From the NCBI GenBank assembly GCA_021783515.1, contig JAJXTV010000013.1, positions 31,948 through 95,947 on the forward strand: a stretch of 64,000 bases of DNA, read 5' to 3'. The translations under genes were made by a program, and so were the position numbers. Positions 44,722 to 54,852 of the stretch are shown piece by piece. This stretch comes from Nitrospirota bacterium. Its GTDB lineage: Bacteria > Nitrospirota > Thermodesulfovibrionia > Thermodesulfovibrionales > UBA6898. Numbering within the stretch: the stretch's first letter is position 1; each line of letters starts with the position of its first letter. The notes beneath the pieces were generated by a model, which made no database searches, was not told the origin of the DNA, and saw only the letters and a program-made list of their open reading frames with translations.

Positions 44722-45612
44722 ATGAACGTCGATCTCTTTTTCCAGTATATCGTCGCGGGTATAACCTATGGAACGATCTATGCGGTCGTGGCCATCGGGT
44801 TCAATATCATTTATAACGCCACCGGCATAATCAATTTTGCCCAGGGAGAATTCGTGATGCTCGGCGGGATGACCGCCGTGTCGCTCCACCGTTTTCTCCC
44901 CCTTCCCTCTGCTGTCCTTGCGGCGGTTTTGATCACGATGATAGTCGGCGCCCTGATCGAGGTGCTTTTCATACGATGGCTTCATAAACCGTCGGTCCTG
45001 AGGATGATCATCATTACGATCGGCCTTTCGATCCTTATCAGGGAGATCGCCCTCCATATCTGGGGGGAAGGCGTAAAGGCCCTTCCCTACTTTACCGGAA
45101 CGTCGGTAAGCTCGATCAAGCTGGGGGGCGTATTCGTATCTCCCCAGGTGATCTGGGTCGTCGGCATCAGCGCCGTGATGGTGGCGCTCCTGAGCTTCTT
45201 TTTCAACTATACGATCGCCGGCCGGCAGATGCGCGCATGCTCCGCGAACCGCGAGGCGGCAAGGCTCTGCGGCATCAACGCGAAAAACATGGTGACGCTT
45301 TCCTTTGCGCTCAGCGCGGCGATCGGCGCCCTCGGGGGCTGCATCGTCTCCCCGATCACCTATGTGCAGTACGACAGCGGAACGCCGCTGGCGATCAAGG
45401 GATTCACCGTCGCCATCCTCGGCGGCCTCGGAAACAGCTTCGCCGCCGTCGCCGCGGGTCTGCTCCTCGGCATCCTCGAGTCTTTCAGCATCTGGGTGAT
45501 GCCCGCGGCATACAAGGACGTCATCGCGATCTCGATCCTCCTCGTCATCCTCTTCGTCCGGCCGAGCGGCCTTTTCGGCAGCAGGGAAGCCGCGAGCATG
45601 AAGGAGTTTTGA
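44722..45612 (+). CDS. livH: Branched-chain amino-acid ABC transporter permease LivH
   Basis: A 296-residue membrane permease with about eight helices. LivH features: YIVAGITYGTIYAVVAIGFN, NATGIINFAQGEFVMLGGM and the conserved ANREAARLCGIN coupling loop, plus GGLGNSFAAVAAGLLLGILE. The stop overlaps the livM start (TGATG). Confidence 0.93.
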   Translation: MNVDLFFQYIVAGITYGTIYAVVAIGFNIIYNATGIINFAQGEFVMLGGMTAVSLHRFLPLPSAVLAAVLITMIVGALIEVLFIRWLHKPSVLRMIIITIGLSILIREIALHIWGEGVKALPYFTGTSVSSIKLGGVFVSPQVIWVVGISAVMVALLSFFFNYTIAGRQMRACSANREAARLCGINAKNMVTLSFALSAAIGALGGCIVSPITYVQYDSGTPLAIKGFTVAILGGLGNSFAAVAAGLLLGILESFSIWVMPAAYKDVIAISILLVILFVRPSGLFGSREAASMKEF

Positions 45613-46688
45613 TGCGCTCCTCCGCTCATCTCGCCTTATTCGGCCTGATTGCGGCGGTGATCGCGGTCCAGCAGATCACCGCGCATACCGGCTCGGGGTA
45701 CTATCTCACCCAGCTGACGATGTCGGCGTACTATTCGCTGGTCATCGTCGGGCTCTGCCTGCTGATGGGCTACGCCGGCCAGATCTCGCTGGGGCACGCC
45801 GGTTTTTTTGCCATCGGAGGATATATATCGGCATTTCTCACGACGCACGACCTGACGCCGCTGAAAGACACCGTCTTCGTCGCCTTTCTTAATAAGACAG
45901 GCATACTCTGGGCGCGGGAAGACCTCTACGGGGGGCAACTGCTGACCGTTCAGCCCTGGCCGGCCTGTATCGCCGCCGTGCTCTTCACCGTCGTCGTTGC
46001 CTATATCGTCGGAGGCCCGGTGCTGAAGCTGAAGGGCCACTATCTGGCGATGGCGACGCTCGGCTTCGGGACGATCGTATACCGGATCGCCCTCGGCACG
46101 ACGGCGCTCGGGGCCGCGGACGGTCTTTCGGACGTCCCTCCGTTCAAACTCACGCCCTTCCTCGAGGTAAGCGGGGAGATGTCGGCGAGGGTGCAGAATT
46201 ACTATATCGCCTGGGGGCTCGTTATCCTTGCCGTCTTCCTCTCGCTGAACCTCATCCATTCCCGCATCGGAAGGGCGCTGCGCGCGATCCACGCGGCCCA
46301 GGATGCGGCCGACGCGATGGGAATCGACACGGCAAAATACAAACTGAACATCTTCGCGCTAAGCGCCGTCTTCGCCTCGGTTGCGGGCGTCTTCCTGACC
46401 CACTATAACGGGGGAATCGGGCCTTCCGAGGCGTCGATCATGAAGTCGGTCCGCTACGTGGCGATCGTCGCCGTCGGCGGCATGGCCAACCTCTGGGGGG
46501 CGCTCGTCATGGGGACACTTCTGAATTTTCTCTCCCTCCGCGGTTACCTCGGGTCATATGATGACGCTGTCTTCGGCGGCATCCTTATCGTGATCATGCT
46601 TTTCATACCGCGGGGCCTGCTCCATACCGACATCCTGCGCGACCTCAGGGCGCTGCTTCCCGGAAAGGCCGGCGAGGAGGATGCCTGA
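45612..46688 (+). CDS. livM: Branched-chain amino-acid ABC transporter permease LivM
   Basis: A 358-residue second permease. Motifs: LCLLMGYAGQISLGHAGFFA, LKLKGHYLAMATLGFGTIV, IGRALRAIHAAQDAADAMGI (coupling helix) and VGGMANLWGALVMG. The longer frame beginning at 45237 is a livH shadow; the real ATG is at 45612. Its stop overlaps livG by one base. Confidence 0.93.
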   Translation: MRSSAHLALFGLIAAVIAVQQITAHTGSGYYLTQLTMSAYYSLVIVGLCLLMGYAGQISLGHAGFFAIGGYISAFLTTHDLTPLKDTVFVAFLNKTGILWAREDLYGGQLLTVQPWPACIAAVLFTVVVAYIVGGPVLKLKGHYLAMATLGFGTIVYRIALGTTALGAADGLSDVPPFKLTPFLEVSGEMSARVQNYYIAWGLVILAVFLSLNLIHSRIGRALRAIHAAQDAADAMGIDTAKYKLNIFALSAVFASVAGVFLTHYNGGIGPSEASIMKSVRYVAIVAVGGMANLWGALVMGTLLNFLSLRGYLGSYDDAVFGGILIVIMLFIPRGLLHTDILRDLRALLPGKAGEEDA

Positions 46689-47452
46689 TGGCGCTGCTTG
46701 AGGTCAAGGATGTCCGCAAGCGGTTCGGCGGCCTGCAGGCGGTCGACACAGTGAGCTTCGCCGTCGCGGAAGGAACGATCAAGGCGCTCATCGGACCCAA
46801 CGGCGCCGGCAAGACGACCCTCTTCAACCTCATTTCGGGCTTCGTATCGCCCGACGGCGGGGCGATATCCTTCAGGGAAAGACAGGTCCAGGGCCTTCGT
46901 CCGTATCAGGTCGCAGCGGCCGGCATGGCCCGCACCTTCCAGCATATCAGACTGTTCCCGAAGATGTCCTCCCTCGAAAACGTCATGGTCGGAAGGCACC
47001 TTCACGGAAGATCGGGGTTTCTCGCCTCGATGCTCTCCCTTCCGCGGACGCGCCGGGAGGAGCTGAAGGCAAAGGACAAGGCGATGGAGCTGATGGATTT
47101 CCTCGGCATCGCCGGGCTGGCGGGGACGGAGGCGACGAGTCTTTCTTACGGACAGCAGAGGCTCGTCGAACTGGCCCGGGCACTGGCCTGCGAGCCCCGT
47201 CTGCTTCTTCTCGACGAGCCCGCGGCGGGGCTGAACATGCGGGAGACCGCGGAGATGGCGTCCGTAATATCGAAGATCCGGGACATGGGGATCACGATAC
47301 TGATCGTCGAGCATGACGTATCCCTCGTCATGAATATATCGGACGAGATCATCGTGCTGAATTACGGTCGGAAGGTCGCCGACGACGTCCCGCTGGCGAT
47401 CCAGAAGAACGAAGACGTCATCCGCATCTATCTGGGCGGCGACGATGCTTAA
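46688..47452 (+). CDS. livG: Branched-chain amino-acid ABC transporter ATPase LivG
   Basis: A 254-residue ATPase. Walker A GPNGAGKTT, signature SLSYGQQRLVELARAL (LSYGQ), Walker B LLLLDEPAAGLNMRE and the LivG-specific ARTFQHIRLFPKMS segment. Overlaps both neighbours, so expression is coupled. Confidence 0.94.
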   Translation: MALLEVKDVRKRFGGLQAVDTVSFAVAEGTIKALIGPNGAGKTTLFNLISGFVSPDGGAISFRERQVQGLRPYQVAAAGMARTFQHIRLFPKMSSLENVMVGRHLHGRSGFLASMLSLPRTRREELKAKDKAMELMDFLGIAGLAGTEATSLSYGQQRLVELARALACEPRLLLLDEPAAGLNMRETAEMASVISKIRDMGITILIVEHDVSLVMNISDEIIVLNYGRKVADDVPLAIQKNEDVIRIYLGGDDA

Positions 47453-48182
47453 GATCAGAAACCTCGAAGCCGGCTACGGAAAACTGAAGGTCCTCAGGCG
47501 CGTCTCGATGCACGTGGCCCCGGGAGAGATCGTGACGATCATCGGGGCGAACGGCGCCGGAAAGACCACCCTTCTGAACACGATTTCAGGGCTCATCCGG
47601 GCGCGGGCAGGCGAGATCGTCTTTGACGGAAAAGAGGTCGGCCGTATGCCTGCGGAAAAGGTGGTGCTCCTCGGCTGTTCGCTCGTCCCTGAGGGCAGGC
47701 AGGTCTTTTCCTCGATGACGGTGAAGGAGAACCTTATCCTGGGCGCATACGTGCAATACCGGAGGAACAAAAAAGACCTGCTGCCGGCCGGCCTCGCCAA
47801 GGTGTACGGTCTCTTCCCCGTCCTCAAAGACAGGGAGAGGCAGCTTGCGGGAACGCTCTCGGGAGGGGAACAGCAGATGCTCGCAATCGGCCGGGCGCTC
47901 ATGGGAGAACCCCGGCTCATCATGATGGACGAACCGTCAATGGGTCTCGCCCCCCTGATCGTGAAGGACATCTTTGCGATCGTCAGGAGGCTCCGCGAAG
48001 AAGGCAACACGGTGCTTCTCGTCGAACAGAATGCGAAGGCCGCACTCAGGATCGCCGACAGGGGATACGTCATCGAGACCGGCAGGATCATCCTTCAGGG
48101 CACGGCGGAGGACATGCTGGCGAACAAGGACGTCCAGCGGGCCTATCTCGGCAGAGATCTGGACGCGGAGACGATGGTATAG
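47445..48182 (+). CDS. livF: Branched-chain amino-acid ABC transporter ATPase LivF
   Basis: A 245-residue ATPase. Walker [10 protein letters not shown], signature [16 protein letters not shown], Walker [16 protein letters not shown], and the LivF-type [15 protein letters not shown] start. It ends the importer genes; the second paaK follows 72 bases later. Confidence 0.94.
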   Translation: MLKIRNLEAGYGKLKVLRRVSMHVAPGEIVTIIGANGAGKTTLLNTISGLIRARAGEIVFDGKEVGRMPAEKVVLLGCSLVPEGRQVFSSMTVKENLILGAYVQYRRNKKDLLPAGLAKVYGLFPVLKDRERQLAGTLSGGEQQMLAIGRALMGEPRLIMMDEPSMGLAPLIVKDIFAIVRRLREEGNTVLLVEQNAKAALRIADRGYVIETGRIILQGTAEDMLANKDVQRAYLGRDLDAETMV

Positions 48183-48253
48183 CAAATTGGGCAGACACGC
48201 AGGTCTGCCCCTACACGTCATGTGCAGCGCCGCTGCATAGATCGGAGGACACT

Positions 48254-49552
48254 ATGTACTGGGAACCTGAAAATGAGACGATGAAGAGGGACGAGCGGGA
48301 ACAGCTCCAGTTGGAGAGGCTCGAGGCGACGTTGAACAGGGTCCATATGAACGTGCCCTTCTACCGGAAGAAATTCGACTCGCTCGGCATCGACACGGAC
48401 GACATACGCTCGCTCGACGACATACGAAAGCTCCCCTTCACGACTAAGAACGACCTCCGGGACAATTACCCCTACGGCCTCTTTGCGGTCCCCCTGCGTG
48501 AGGTGGTGAGGATACACGCCTCCTCCGGCACCACCGGGATGTCGACGGTCGTCGGATATACGAAAAACGACATCAAGACCTGGTCGAACCTCGTCGCCCG
48601 TATCCTGACCGCTGCTGGGATAACGAAAGACGACGTGATCCAGATCGCCTTCGGCTACGGTCTTTTCACCGGCGGCTTCGGCCTCCATTACGGGGCGGAG
48701 AGGATCGGCGCTTCGGTTATCCCGATTTCAAGCGGCAATACCGCCCGACAGATAAAGATCATGCAGGATTTCAGGACGACCGCGCTCATCTGCACCCCCA
48801 GTTACGCCCTCCTGATCGCCGACACGATCGCGGAGATGGGGATCGGCATCAACTCCTTTTCCCTCAAATACGGGCTCTTCGGCGCCGAGCCGTGGTCGGA
48901 GGCGATGCGCAAGGAGATCCAGGACAAGCTGAAGATCGTCGCGACCGACAACTACGGCCTGAGCGAGGTGATGGGGCCGGGGGTCGCCGGCGAGTGCACA
49001 GAGAGAAACGGGCTTCATATCAACGAAGACCATTTCCTCGTCGAGGTCATCAACCCCGAGACGCTCGAGGCCGTCGCTCCGGGCGAGGTGGGAGAACTCG
49101 TGATCACCACCCTCACGAAAGAGGCTTTCCCGGTAATCCGGTTCAGGACGCGGGACCTGACGCGACTGATCCCCGAGCCCTGCCCCTGCGGCAGGACGTT
49201 GCGGAGGATGCACAGGGTGATGGGAAGGACGGACGACATGCTGATCATAAAAGGGGTGAACGTCTTTCCCTCCCAGATCGAGCATGTGCTCTTTGACATC
49301 GAAGGGACGGAGCCCCACTATCAGATCATCGTCGACAGAAAAGGCGCAATGGACGACGTCACCGTAAAGGTCGAGGTCTCGGAGCCGATATTCTTCGACG
49401 AGATGAAGAAGCAGAACGAACTGGTCGATCTCATCAAAAGAAGGCTGGCGTCCGAACTCGGCATCGGTGTCGGCGTGAAGCTGGTCGAGAAGAAGAGCAT
49501 CGAGAGGAGCGAGGGAAAGGCGAAAAGGGTCATCGATCTGCGAAAGATCTGA
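48254..49552 (+). CDS. paaK: Phenylacetate-CoA ligase (second copy)
   Basis: A 432-residue paralogue of the ligase at 41647, with the same motifs ([52 protein letters not shown]). The copies align throughout but differ at many positions, so duplication is old and substrates may differ, e.g. phenylacetate versus indoleacetate or 4-hydroxyphenylacetate. GGAGG precedes the ATG. Confidence 0.93.
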   Translation: MYWEPENETMKRDEREQLQLERLEATLNRVHMNVPFYRKKFDSLGIDTDDIRSLDDIRKLPFTTKNDLRDNYPYGLFAVPLREVVRIHASSGTTGMSTVVGYTKNDIKTWSNLVARILTAAGITKDDVIQIAFGYGLFTGGFGLHYGAERIGASVIPISSGNTARQIKIMQDFRTTALICTPSYALLIADTIAEMGIGINSFSLKYGLFGAEPWSEAMRKEIQDKLKIVATDNYGLSEVMGPGVAGECTERNGLHINEDHFLVEVINPETLEAVAPGEVGELVITTLTKEAFPVIRFRTRDLTRLIPEPCPCGRTLRRMHRVMGRTDDMLIIKGVNVFPSQIEHVLFDIEGTEPHYQIIVDRKGAMDDVTVKVEVSEPIFFDEMKKQNELVDLIKRRLASELGIGVGVKLVEKKSIERSEGKAKRVIDLRKI

Positions 49553-49577
49553 CCCTTCTGCCATAGGGGAAGCTAAA

Positions 49578-49599
49578 GGAGGGGGCGCAAGCCCCCTCC
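49578..49599. terminator. Bidirectional hairpin between paaK and the cytochrome gene
   Basis: GGAGGGGGC-GCAA-GCCCCCTCC, a nine-pair stem with a stable tetraloop, lies between two convergent genes. There is no T-run; it may stop or stabilise transcripts from both sides. Confidence 0.6.
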
Positions 49600-49606
49600 C
49601 GGTCGA

Positions 49607-52249
49607 TTACCATTCCTTGCCGTGGCAGCTGTAGCAGGAGGGACCGCTGCCCCCACTCAAATCAGCGCCGTGACAACTCGTGCACGATGCCGTCCCGTTC
49701 TTGTCAACATAATTGCCATGGATGCTCCTCCAGTCGGCCGGATGCCCCGACGGCGCCGGAGCCGGAGTAACAGTGGCCAGCGCCGATGCGATCGCCTGGA
49801 TCTGCGCCGCTGTGAGCGAGCTCAGTCCCCCCATCGGATAGCTCGGGTTCGCGATCGCCGCGCTGATCTGCGACGCCGTCCGGCCCCCCTTCGTCGATGT
49901 CGCAAGCGCACCGTGGCATGACGCACAGTTCTGCGCATAAAGCGTAGCACCGTTTAAGGTGGGAGGAGGAGGCGTCTGCGCCGCCAGCGCCGATGCGATC
50001 GCCTGGATCTGCGCCGCTGTGAGCGAGCTCAGTCCCCCCATCGGATAGCTTGGGTTCCCAATCGCCGCGCTGATCTGCGACGCCGTCCGGCCCATCTTCG
50101 TGGACGACGCAAGCGCACCGTGGCATGACGCACAGTTCTGCGTATAAAGCATAGCACCGTTTAAGGTGGGAGGAGGAGGCATCTGCGCCGCCAGCGCCGT
50201 AGCGATCGCCTGGATCTGCGCCGCTGTGAGCGAGCTCAGACCTCCCATCGGATAGCTTGGGTTCCCAATCGCCGCGCTGATCTGCGACGCCGTCCGGCCC
50301 ATCTTCGTGGACGACGCAAGCGGACCGTGGCAGCCTGCGCAGTTCTGCGAATAAAGCGCAGCACCGTCCGTTGCCGGGGCGGGCGAAGGACCGCCGGGCA
50401 TCATCGCGCTGATGATCGCGCTGAACTGGCTCTGAAGGAGATGCCCGAGACCCTTCATCGCGGACACAGTATCCATCGCGGTCTGGACCTGAGTGGCGGT
50501 AGTGCCGGCAGGGAATGCCGCCTGGGCGGCGCCGTGGCAGACAGCGCAATTCTGCGCATAGAGGATCGTCCCGTCACCCGACTGCACCGACAGAGGCATC
50601 GGAGGGGGATTCGACTGTGAAAGCGCGTTGGAGATCAGCTGCAGCTGGAAATCCGACAGCCCGCCTATGAACCCCATGCCGCCCGTATTCGCTCCGATAG
50701 CCGCCCGGATCTGCGCGGAGGTTCTGCCCGCCTTCGCCGAGGACGCCAGGGCGCCGTGGCAGCCTGCGCAGTTTTGCGTGTAGAGAGAGGCCCCGTCAGG
50801 GCCGGTCCCGCTGAAGGAGGTGCCCCACAGCGTGTGACTCGACATATTCCCCGCAGGCGTAGTCATAAGATACAGCGCGTAGCTGCCGGAAGGGATCTGG
50901 GAGACCGGTATTCCGTTTAACAGGATCTCGTTGATCGGCCCGGTGGTATTCTTTTTCCAGGGCTCAAGGCCCGCAGGAGGCGCGCCTCCCGAGGAAATTG
51001 CACTGGATATCTCGGCGAGGGTAAACGCCTGCACCGTGTAATCCGACTTCATCACGTAGATCTTGCCGGGGTCCGCGGTAGCCCCATAGGCCACATACAC
51101 ATCGACCGGGCTGAGGAATTTCCCCAGGCTCGCCTGGACACTCACCGCATCGCCGCCCAATGCGGCAGGGCCTACAGAAATCGGCATCGCCTCGGAAGGG
51201 TCCGGCTTTACCGAAGGAAACGCCGGCGCATCGTAGAGGAATTTCATCTGTCCCACCGGCGACTGCGTGTCGGCGGAAACAGGCGGGGTCGCCTGGCCGG
51301 CCGAACTGAAACGGGTACCCCAGAGATAGTGGTTTGCCGCATTTCCGGGCTGCGTCACCATCACATACAGGGAATACTCTCCCGAGGGCAGAAAGGACAT
51401 CGGGATATCATTGAAAATGATCTCGTTAACGGGTCCAAGGGCGTTTTGCTTCCAGGCCTGGAACCCCGCAGGCATCACTCCTCCACGGTAAAGTGCGTCA
51501 GTAATCTGTGCCAGACTGAGCTGCTGAAATGTATAGTCCGGCTTCAGGAGATTAAGCATGCCCGGCTGATTTGAACTGGTATAGGCGAAGTAAATATCCA
51601 CCGGTCCCGCGAAGCTTGCCAAACTCACCTGCACGGTGAAGGCGTCTCCGCCTTCGGCAACCTGCCCAATGGAAACAGGCACCGACTGAGACGGGTCTGC
51701 ATTGAGGACAGGGAAAACCGAAGCGGGCGTCGCATACTGATACTCACCCGCCGGCACCTGCATCGGCATAAGCGTGGCCGGAGAAGGAACAGGCGCCGGA
51801 GTTGGAGTTGGAGTTGGAGTTGGAGTTGGAGTTGGAGTTGGAGTTGGAGTTGGAGTTGGAGTTGGAGTTGGAGTTGGAGTTGGAGTCGGAGTTGGAGTTG
51901 GAGTCGGCGGTGGTGTAGGTGTAGGCGCGGGCCCCGGATTGCTTGCGGGATCTCCGGGGAACGTGCCTGCGTTTATCTCCGTTATATTATTATATCCGTC
52001 ACCGTCGGAGTCTTTCGACTCGATTGTTTGAAAGTTATGGCCGGCGGCAGCGAAATCACTGCCGTAGGGGTTGAGGCCGGGGGGGCCGAACTGGCCGTGG
52101 CACAAGGTGCAGGTGTTAATCTGGGTAGTCGTTGCGTTAGGATAAGTCTTGCCGAAGTTGGCGAAATACGTCGGGTTTGCGTGAGCGCTTGCGGAGACGC
52201 CTATCAGAAAGGCGGCGGCCAGAAGCGGAACGAAAATCCTTTTCCTCAT
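49607..52249 (-). CDS. Eight-haem modular c-type cytochrome with repeat domains
   Basis: An exported protein of about 880 residues; the ATG that gives [12 protein letters not shown] with a preceding GGGAGG is the likely start. Layout: signal peptide; a haem site CTLCH; a calcium-type DSDGDGYNN segment; a Pro-Thr linker of about 40 residues; two related 140-residue beta-rich units, each ending LWGT(R/S)FS; five single-haem cytochrome c domains (CAGCH, CAVCH, CAGCH, CASCH, CASCH); and a C-terminal pair CTSCH/CYSCH. Three of the five haem domains are near-identical. Probably a periplasmic or outer-surface electron carrier. The divergent neighbour is a DAHP synthase gene, unrelated. Confidence 0.88.
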   Translation of the reverse strand: MRKRIFVPLLAAAFLIGVSASAHANPTYFANFGKTYPNATTTQINTCTLCHGQFGPPGLNPYGSDFAAAGHNFQTIESKDSDGDGYNNITEINAGTFPGDPASNPGPAPTPTPPPTPTPTPTPTPTPTPTPTPTPTPTPTPTPTPTPTPTPAPVPSPATLMPMQVPAGEYQYATPASVFPVLNADPSQSVPVSIGQVAEGGDAFTVQVSLASFAGPVDIYFAYTSSNQPGMLNLLKPDYTFQQLSLAQITDALYRGGVMPAGFQAWKQNALGPVNEIIFNDIPMSFLPSGEYSLYVMVTQPGNAANHYLWGTRFSSAGQATPPVSADTQSPVGQMKFLYDAPAFPSVKPDPSEAMPISVGPAALGGDAVSVQASLGKFLSPVDVYVAYGATADPGKIYVMKSDYTVQAFTLAEISSAISSGGAPPAGLEPWKKNTTGPINEILLNGIPVSQIPSGSYALYLMTTPAGNMSSHTLWGTSFSGTGPDGASLYTQNCAGCHGALASSAKAGRTSAQIRAAIGANTGGMGFIGGLSDFQLQLISNALSQSNPPPMPLSVQSGDGTILYAQNCAVCHGAAQAAFPAGTTATQVQTAMDTVSAMKGLGHLLQSQFSAIISAMMPGGPSPAPATDGAALYSQNCAGCHGPLASSTKMGRTASQISAAIGNPSYPMGGLSSLTAAQIQAIATALAAQMPPPPTLNGAMLYTQNCASCHGALASSTKMGRTASQISAAIGNPSYPMGGLSSLTAAQIQAIASALAAQTPPPPTLNGATLYAQNCASCHGALATSTKGGRTASQISAAIANPSYPMGGLSSLTAAQIQAIASALATVTPAPAPSGHPADWRSIHGNYVDKNGTASCTSCHGADLSGGSGPSCYSCHGKEW
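49781..50370 (-). repeat. 207-bp tandem repeat encoding cytochrome domains
   Basis: Nearly three copies of a 207-base unit (69 codons) are joined head to tail; the marker CGCCGATGCG (with one variant) recurs at 49781, 49988 and 50195. Each unit encodes one haem domain with the QNCxxCHG core and TASQISAAI segment, ending in a PPPPT linker. The copies differ at only a few bases, so the expansion is recent or kept uniform by recombination. Confidence 0.9.
51800..51912. repeat. Hexanucleotide repeat coding for a Pro-Thr linker
   Basis: About 18 units of GTTGGA (plus strand) with two GTCGGA variants. On the coding minus strand it reads as alternating Thr-Pro. Because the unit is six bases, slippage changes linker length without breaking frame. 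Confidence 0.92.
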
Positions 52250-52360
52250 TTTTCCTCCCAAGTGAGAATAATTTTGCCCGCTGCTTCGGGCATCCCAATA
52301 AACTGTTTCTAAGGTGCTCTAAAGTTATTTATTTAACTTTGTCTATTTTTTACTATATTT

Positions 52361-52389
52361 ATCCTATAAAATGCGCCCACCAAAGTCAA
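52361..52389 (-). promoter_or_regulatory. Candidate promoter of the eight-haem cytochrome
   Basis: Minus-strand TTGACT (52384-52389), 17-base spacer, TAGGAT (52361-52366). The leader region below it contains a perfect dyad AAAGTTA/TAACTTT (52321-52340) and a GCCCG/CGGGC hairpin (52277-52292). The rest of the interval to 52701 has no supported gene. Confidence 0.45.
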
Positions 52390-52701
52390 ATTAAGTTTTT
52401 TTCATTATTTTCAATAGATTAAAAGGCTCAATAAAGACAGTATCTTCTCCCTTGGGGCGTCCGGGCGCCCGACAAGTGTCTGTTCTATGACAAAAGGCAA
52501 ACTCCAAAAGGCAGATTAGGTTGAGGCAACAGGTCCTCCATGGGCCGAACATCCCCGCAAAGGCTAAAGCCTATGCCCGCCTCGCGGCCGTCCGCGCCGC
52601 CGCAAGCCTGCGGCACCGGAGGCGCCACAGAAAAATCGCCAAATGTATTACAATTGAAGCGGCAGTCACTACAATCGGTTTGAACGAAAAAGGGGAAAGA
52701 T

Positions 52702-53730
52702 ATGAGTTTTCAGTATGTAAGGGAAATGCCGTCGGTAAGGGAAATTCTCGAGAAGATGGCCCTGCCCGACGACCTGAAGGATATCAAGAAAGAGAGAGAC
52801 GAGGAGATTTCCGCGGTATTGAAACGGGAAAGCGACAAATTTCTCGTGATCATCGGCCCCTGCTCGGCCGACGACGAGGACTCGGTCCTCGAATATATAT
52901 CGCGGCTCGCGAAGCTCCAGGACGAAGTAAAGGACCGTCTGATCCTGATCCCCCGCATCTATACGAACAAGCCCCGCACCACCGGGGAGGGATATAAAGG
53001 CATGGCGCACCAGCCGAGGCCTACCGAGGAGCCGAATATGGTGAAGGGCCTCAAGGCGATAAGGAAAATGCATATCCGCGCGATGAAGGATTCGCACCTG
53101 ACGGCCGCCGACGAGATGCTCTACCCGGGCAATTATCCCTATCTGGAGGACATCCTGAGCTACGTGGCGGTCGGCGCCCGGTCGGTCGAAAACCAGCTCC
53201 ACCGCCTGACGATCAGCGGCCTCGACGTACCGGCCGGCATGAAGAACCCCACCAGCGGAGACCTCGAAGTCATGCTGAATTCGGTCCAGGCTGCCCAGCT
53301 CCCGCACGTCTTCGTCTACAACGGCTGGGAAGTCAAGACAGCGGGCAACCCCCTCACCCACTGCATCCTCCGGGGCGGCGTTGACCAGCACGGGATGAAC
53401 TTTCCCAACTATCACTACGAAGACATGATGCGGCTGGCGGAGGCCTACAAGAAACGCAATCTCCTGTTCCCGGCGATCATCGTCGACACCAACCACGCCA
53501 ACTCGAACAAGAAATTTAACGAGCAGCCGAGGATCGCCAGGGAAGTGATGCGCAGCCGGCGGAACTCAAAGACGCTCAGGGACAAGGTCAGGGGATTGAT
53601 GATCGAGAGCTATCTCGTCGAGGGCAGCCAGAAGATCGGTGAAAACGTCTACGGCAAATCGATCACCGACCCGTGCCTAGGGTGGGAAGATTCCGAACGT
53701 CTCGTCAGGGACCTGGCCGAACAGGCGTAA
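52702..53730 (+). CDS. aroG: 3-deoxy-7-phosphoheptulonate (DAHP) synthase, class I
   Basis: A 342-residue AroG/F/H-type enzyme condensing PEP with erythrose-4-phosphate, the first step of aromatic biosynthesis. Motifs: LVIIGPCSADD, RIYTNKPRTTGEGYKG, ARSVENQLHRL, GMKNPTSGDLEVML, LRGG, IVDTNHANSNKKF. Feedback type cannot be set from sequence. It has AAAGGGGAAAGAT before the ATG and stands alone. Confidence 0.94.
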   Translation: MSFQYVREMPSVREILEKMALPDDLKDIKKERDEEISAVLKRESDKFLVIIGPCSADDEDSVLEYISRLAKLQDEVKDRLILIPRIYTNKPRTTGEGYKGMAHQPRPTEEPNMVKGLKAIRKMHIRAMKDSHLTAADEMLYPGNYPYLEDILSYVAVGARSVENQLHRLTISGLDVPAGMKNPTSGDLEVMLNSVQAAQLPHVFVYNGWEVKTAGNPLTHCILRGGVDQHGMNFPNYHYEDMMRLAEAYKKRNLLFPAIIVDTNHANSNKKFNEQPRIAREVMRSRRNSKTLRDKVRGLMIESYLVEGSQKIGENVYGKSITDPCLGWEDSERLVRDLAEQA

Positions 53731-53746
53731 GGACCCCATCCGAAAA

Positions 53747-53770
53747 GCGGCGCGTGCTTTGGCGCGCCGC
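53747..53770. terminator. Hairpin between aroG and trxB
   Basis: GCGGCGCG-TGCTTTGG-CGCGCCGC, an eight-pair G/C stem between convergent genes. No T-run; likely serves both directions. Confidence 0.55.
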
Positions 53771-53784
53771 CTCTTGCCGGGCGG

Positions 53785-54735
53785 TCACGGCCCTTCTCTC
53801 ATCCCCTTGCGGAGTTCCACATAATGGGCGGCAGCCAGCGCGGCGATGCATCCGTCGGCGGCCGCAACCACGATCTGGTTGGCGAATTTCTGGCGCAGAT
53901 CTCCCGCTGCGAATATGCCCGGAACGCTCGTCTCGCACTTGTCGTCGGTGATGACAAACCCCTGCCCGTTCTTCCTGATCTCGGGGGGGACAAGCCGGTT
54001 ATTGGGAGAATAGCCGACAAAGATGAAGACGCCGTCCGTGGGGCTTTCGCCTTTTTCGCCTGTTTCGGTGTTTTCAAAGACGACGCCTTCGACGGTGCTT
54101 CCGTTTCCCCTGATCTCGGTGATAATCGTGTTCCAGATCACCTCTATCGCAGGCTCGCTCATAAGGCGCTCCTGTAAGATCCTGCTCGCCCGCAACGAAT
54201 TTCTTCTGTGCACAAGGTACACCTTTCTCGTCAGCTTCGAAAGATAAAGGGCCTCTTCAACCGCGGTATCGCCCCCTCCGACGACAACGACCGTCTTGTC
54301 CCTGAAGAAAAACCCGTCGCAGGTGGCACAGTAGGAGACCCCGCTTCCGAGATATTCGGCCTCGCCGGGGATGCCGAGTTTTCTCACCGACCCGCCCGCA
54401 GCCAGAATGAGCGCCACGGCGCGGACCGTCTCTCCCCCGGCTAAGGCAACAGTATGATACTCCCCGCCGACGGCCACCCCGGCAACCTCCTTCTGAATCA
54501 CCGGCAGGCCGAACGATTCGGCTTGTCTGACCATCTTCTCCGCCAGATCGAACCCCTTAATGCCCTGGAGCCCGGGATAGTTTTCTACCTCTTTGGATAT
54601 GGCGATCTGGCCGCCGATAAGACCCTTTTCGTACAGCACCGCATCGAGCGCCGCCCTTTTGCAGTAGAGTCCGGCCGTGAGGCCTGCGGGACCTCCGCCG
54701 ATGATGACCACCTCATGTGATTCCTGATTCGTCAT
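53785..54735 (-). CDS. trxB: Thioredoxin-disulfide reductase
   Basis: A 316-residue FAD/NADPH flavoprotein reducing thioredoxin. FAD motif VVIIGGGPAGLTAGLY, redox-active Cys136/Cys139 in SYCATCDGFFF, NADPH motif VVVVGGGDTAVEEALY and the C-terminal GIFAAGDLR. ATG 54735 is preferred over an upstream in-frame start at 54744. It is monocistronic. Confidence 0.95.
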   Translation of the reverse strand: MTNQESHEVVIIGGGPAGLTAGLYCKRAALDAVLYEKGLIGGQIAISKEVENYPGLQGIKGFDLAEKMVRQAESFGLPVIQKEVAGVAVGGEYHTVALAGGETVRAVALILAAGGSVRKLGIPGEAEYLGSGVSYCATCDGFFFRDKTVVVVGGGDTAVEEALYLSKLTRKVYLVHRRNSLRASRILQERLMSEPAIEVIWNTIITEIRGNGSTVEGVVFENTETGEKGESPTDGVFIFVGYSPNNRLVPPEIRKNGQGFVITDDKCETSVPGIFAAGDLRQKFANQIVVAAADGCIAALAAAHYVELRKGMREGP

Positions 54736-54852
54736 GCCACACACATTCTACCACGCCGGGCAGGCAAGCGAAAAATAGGGAGAGGCAGACGTATCACGCC
54801 CGAAACCGTGGAAGAAGGGCTGCGGCAAATGCTATTTGTCCTGCCGTTGCGG

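Noticed and set aside
49781..50370. CRISPR array, because of regular repeats
   Set aside because: The 207-base units are in-frame coding repeats with no variable spacers.
51800..51912. Separate glycine-valine repeat protein on the plus strand
   Set aside because: It is only the complement of the Thr-Pro linker of the cytochrome.
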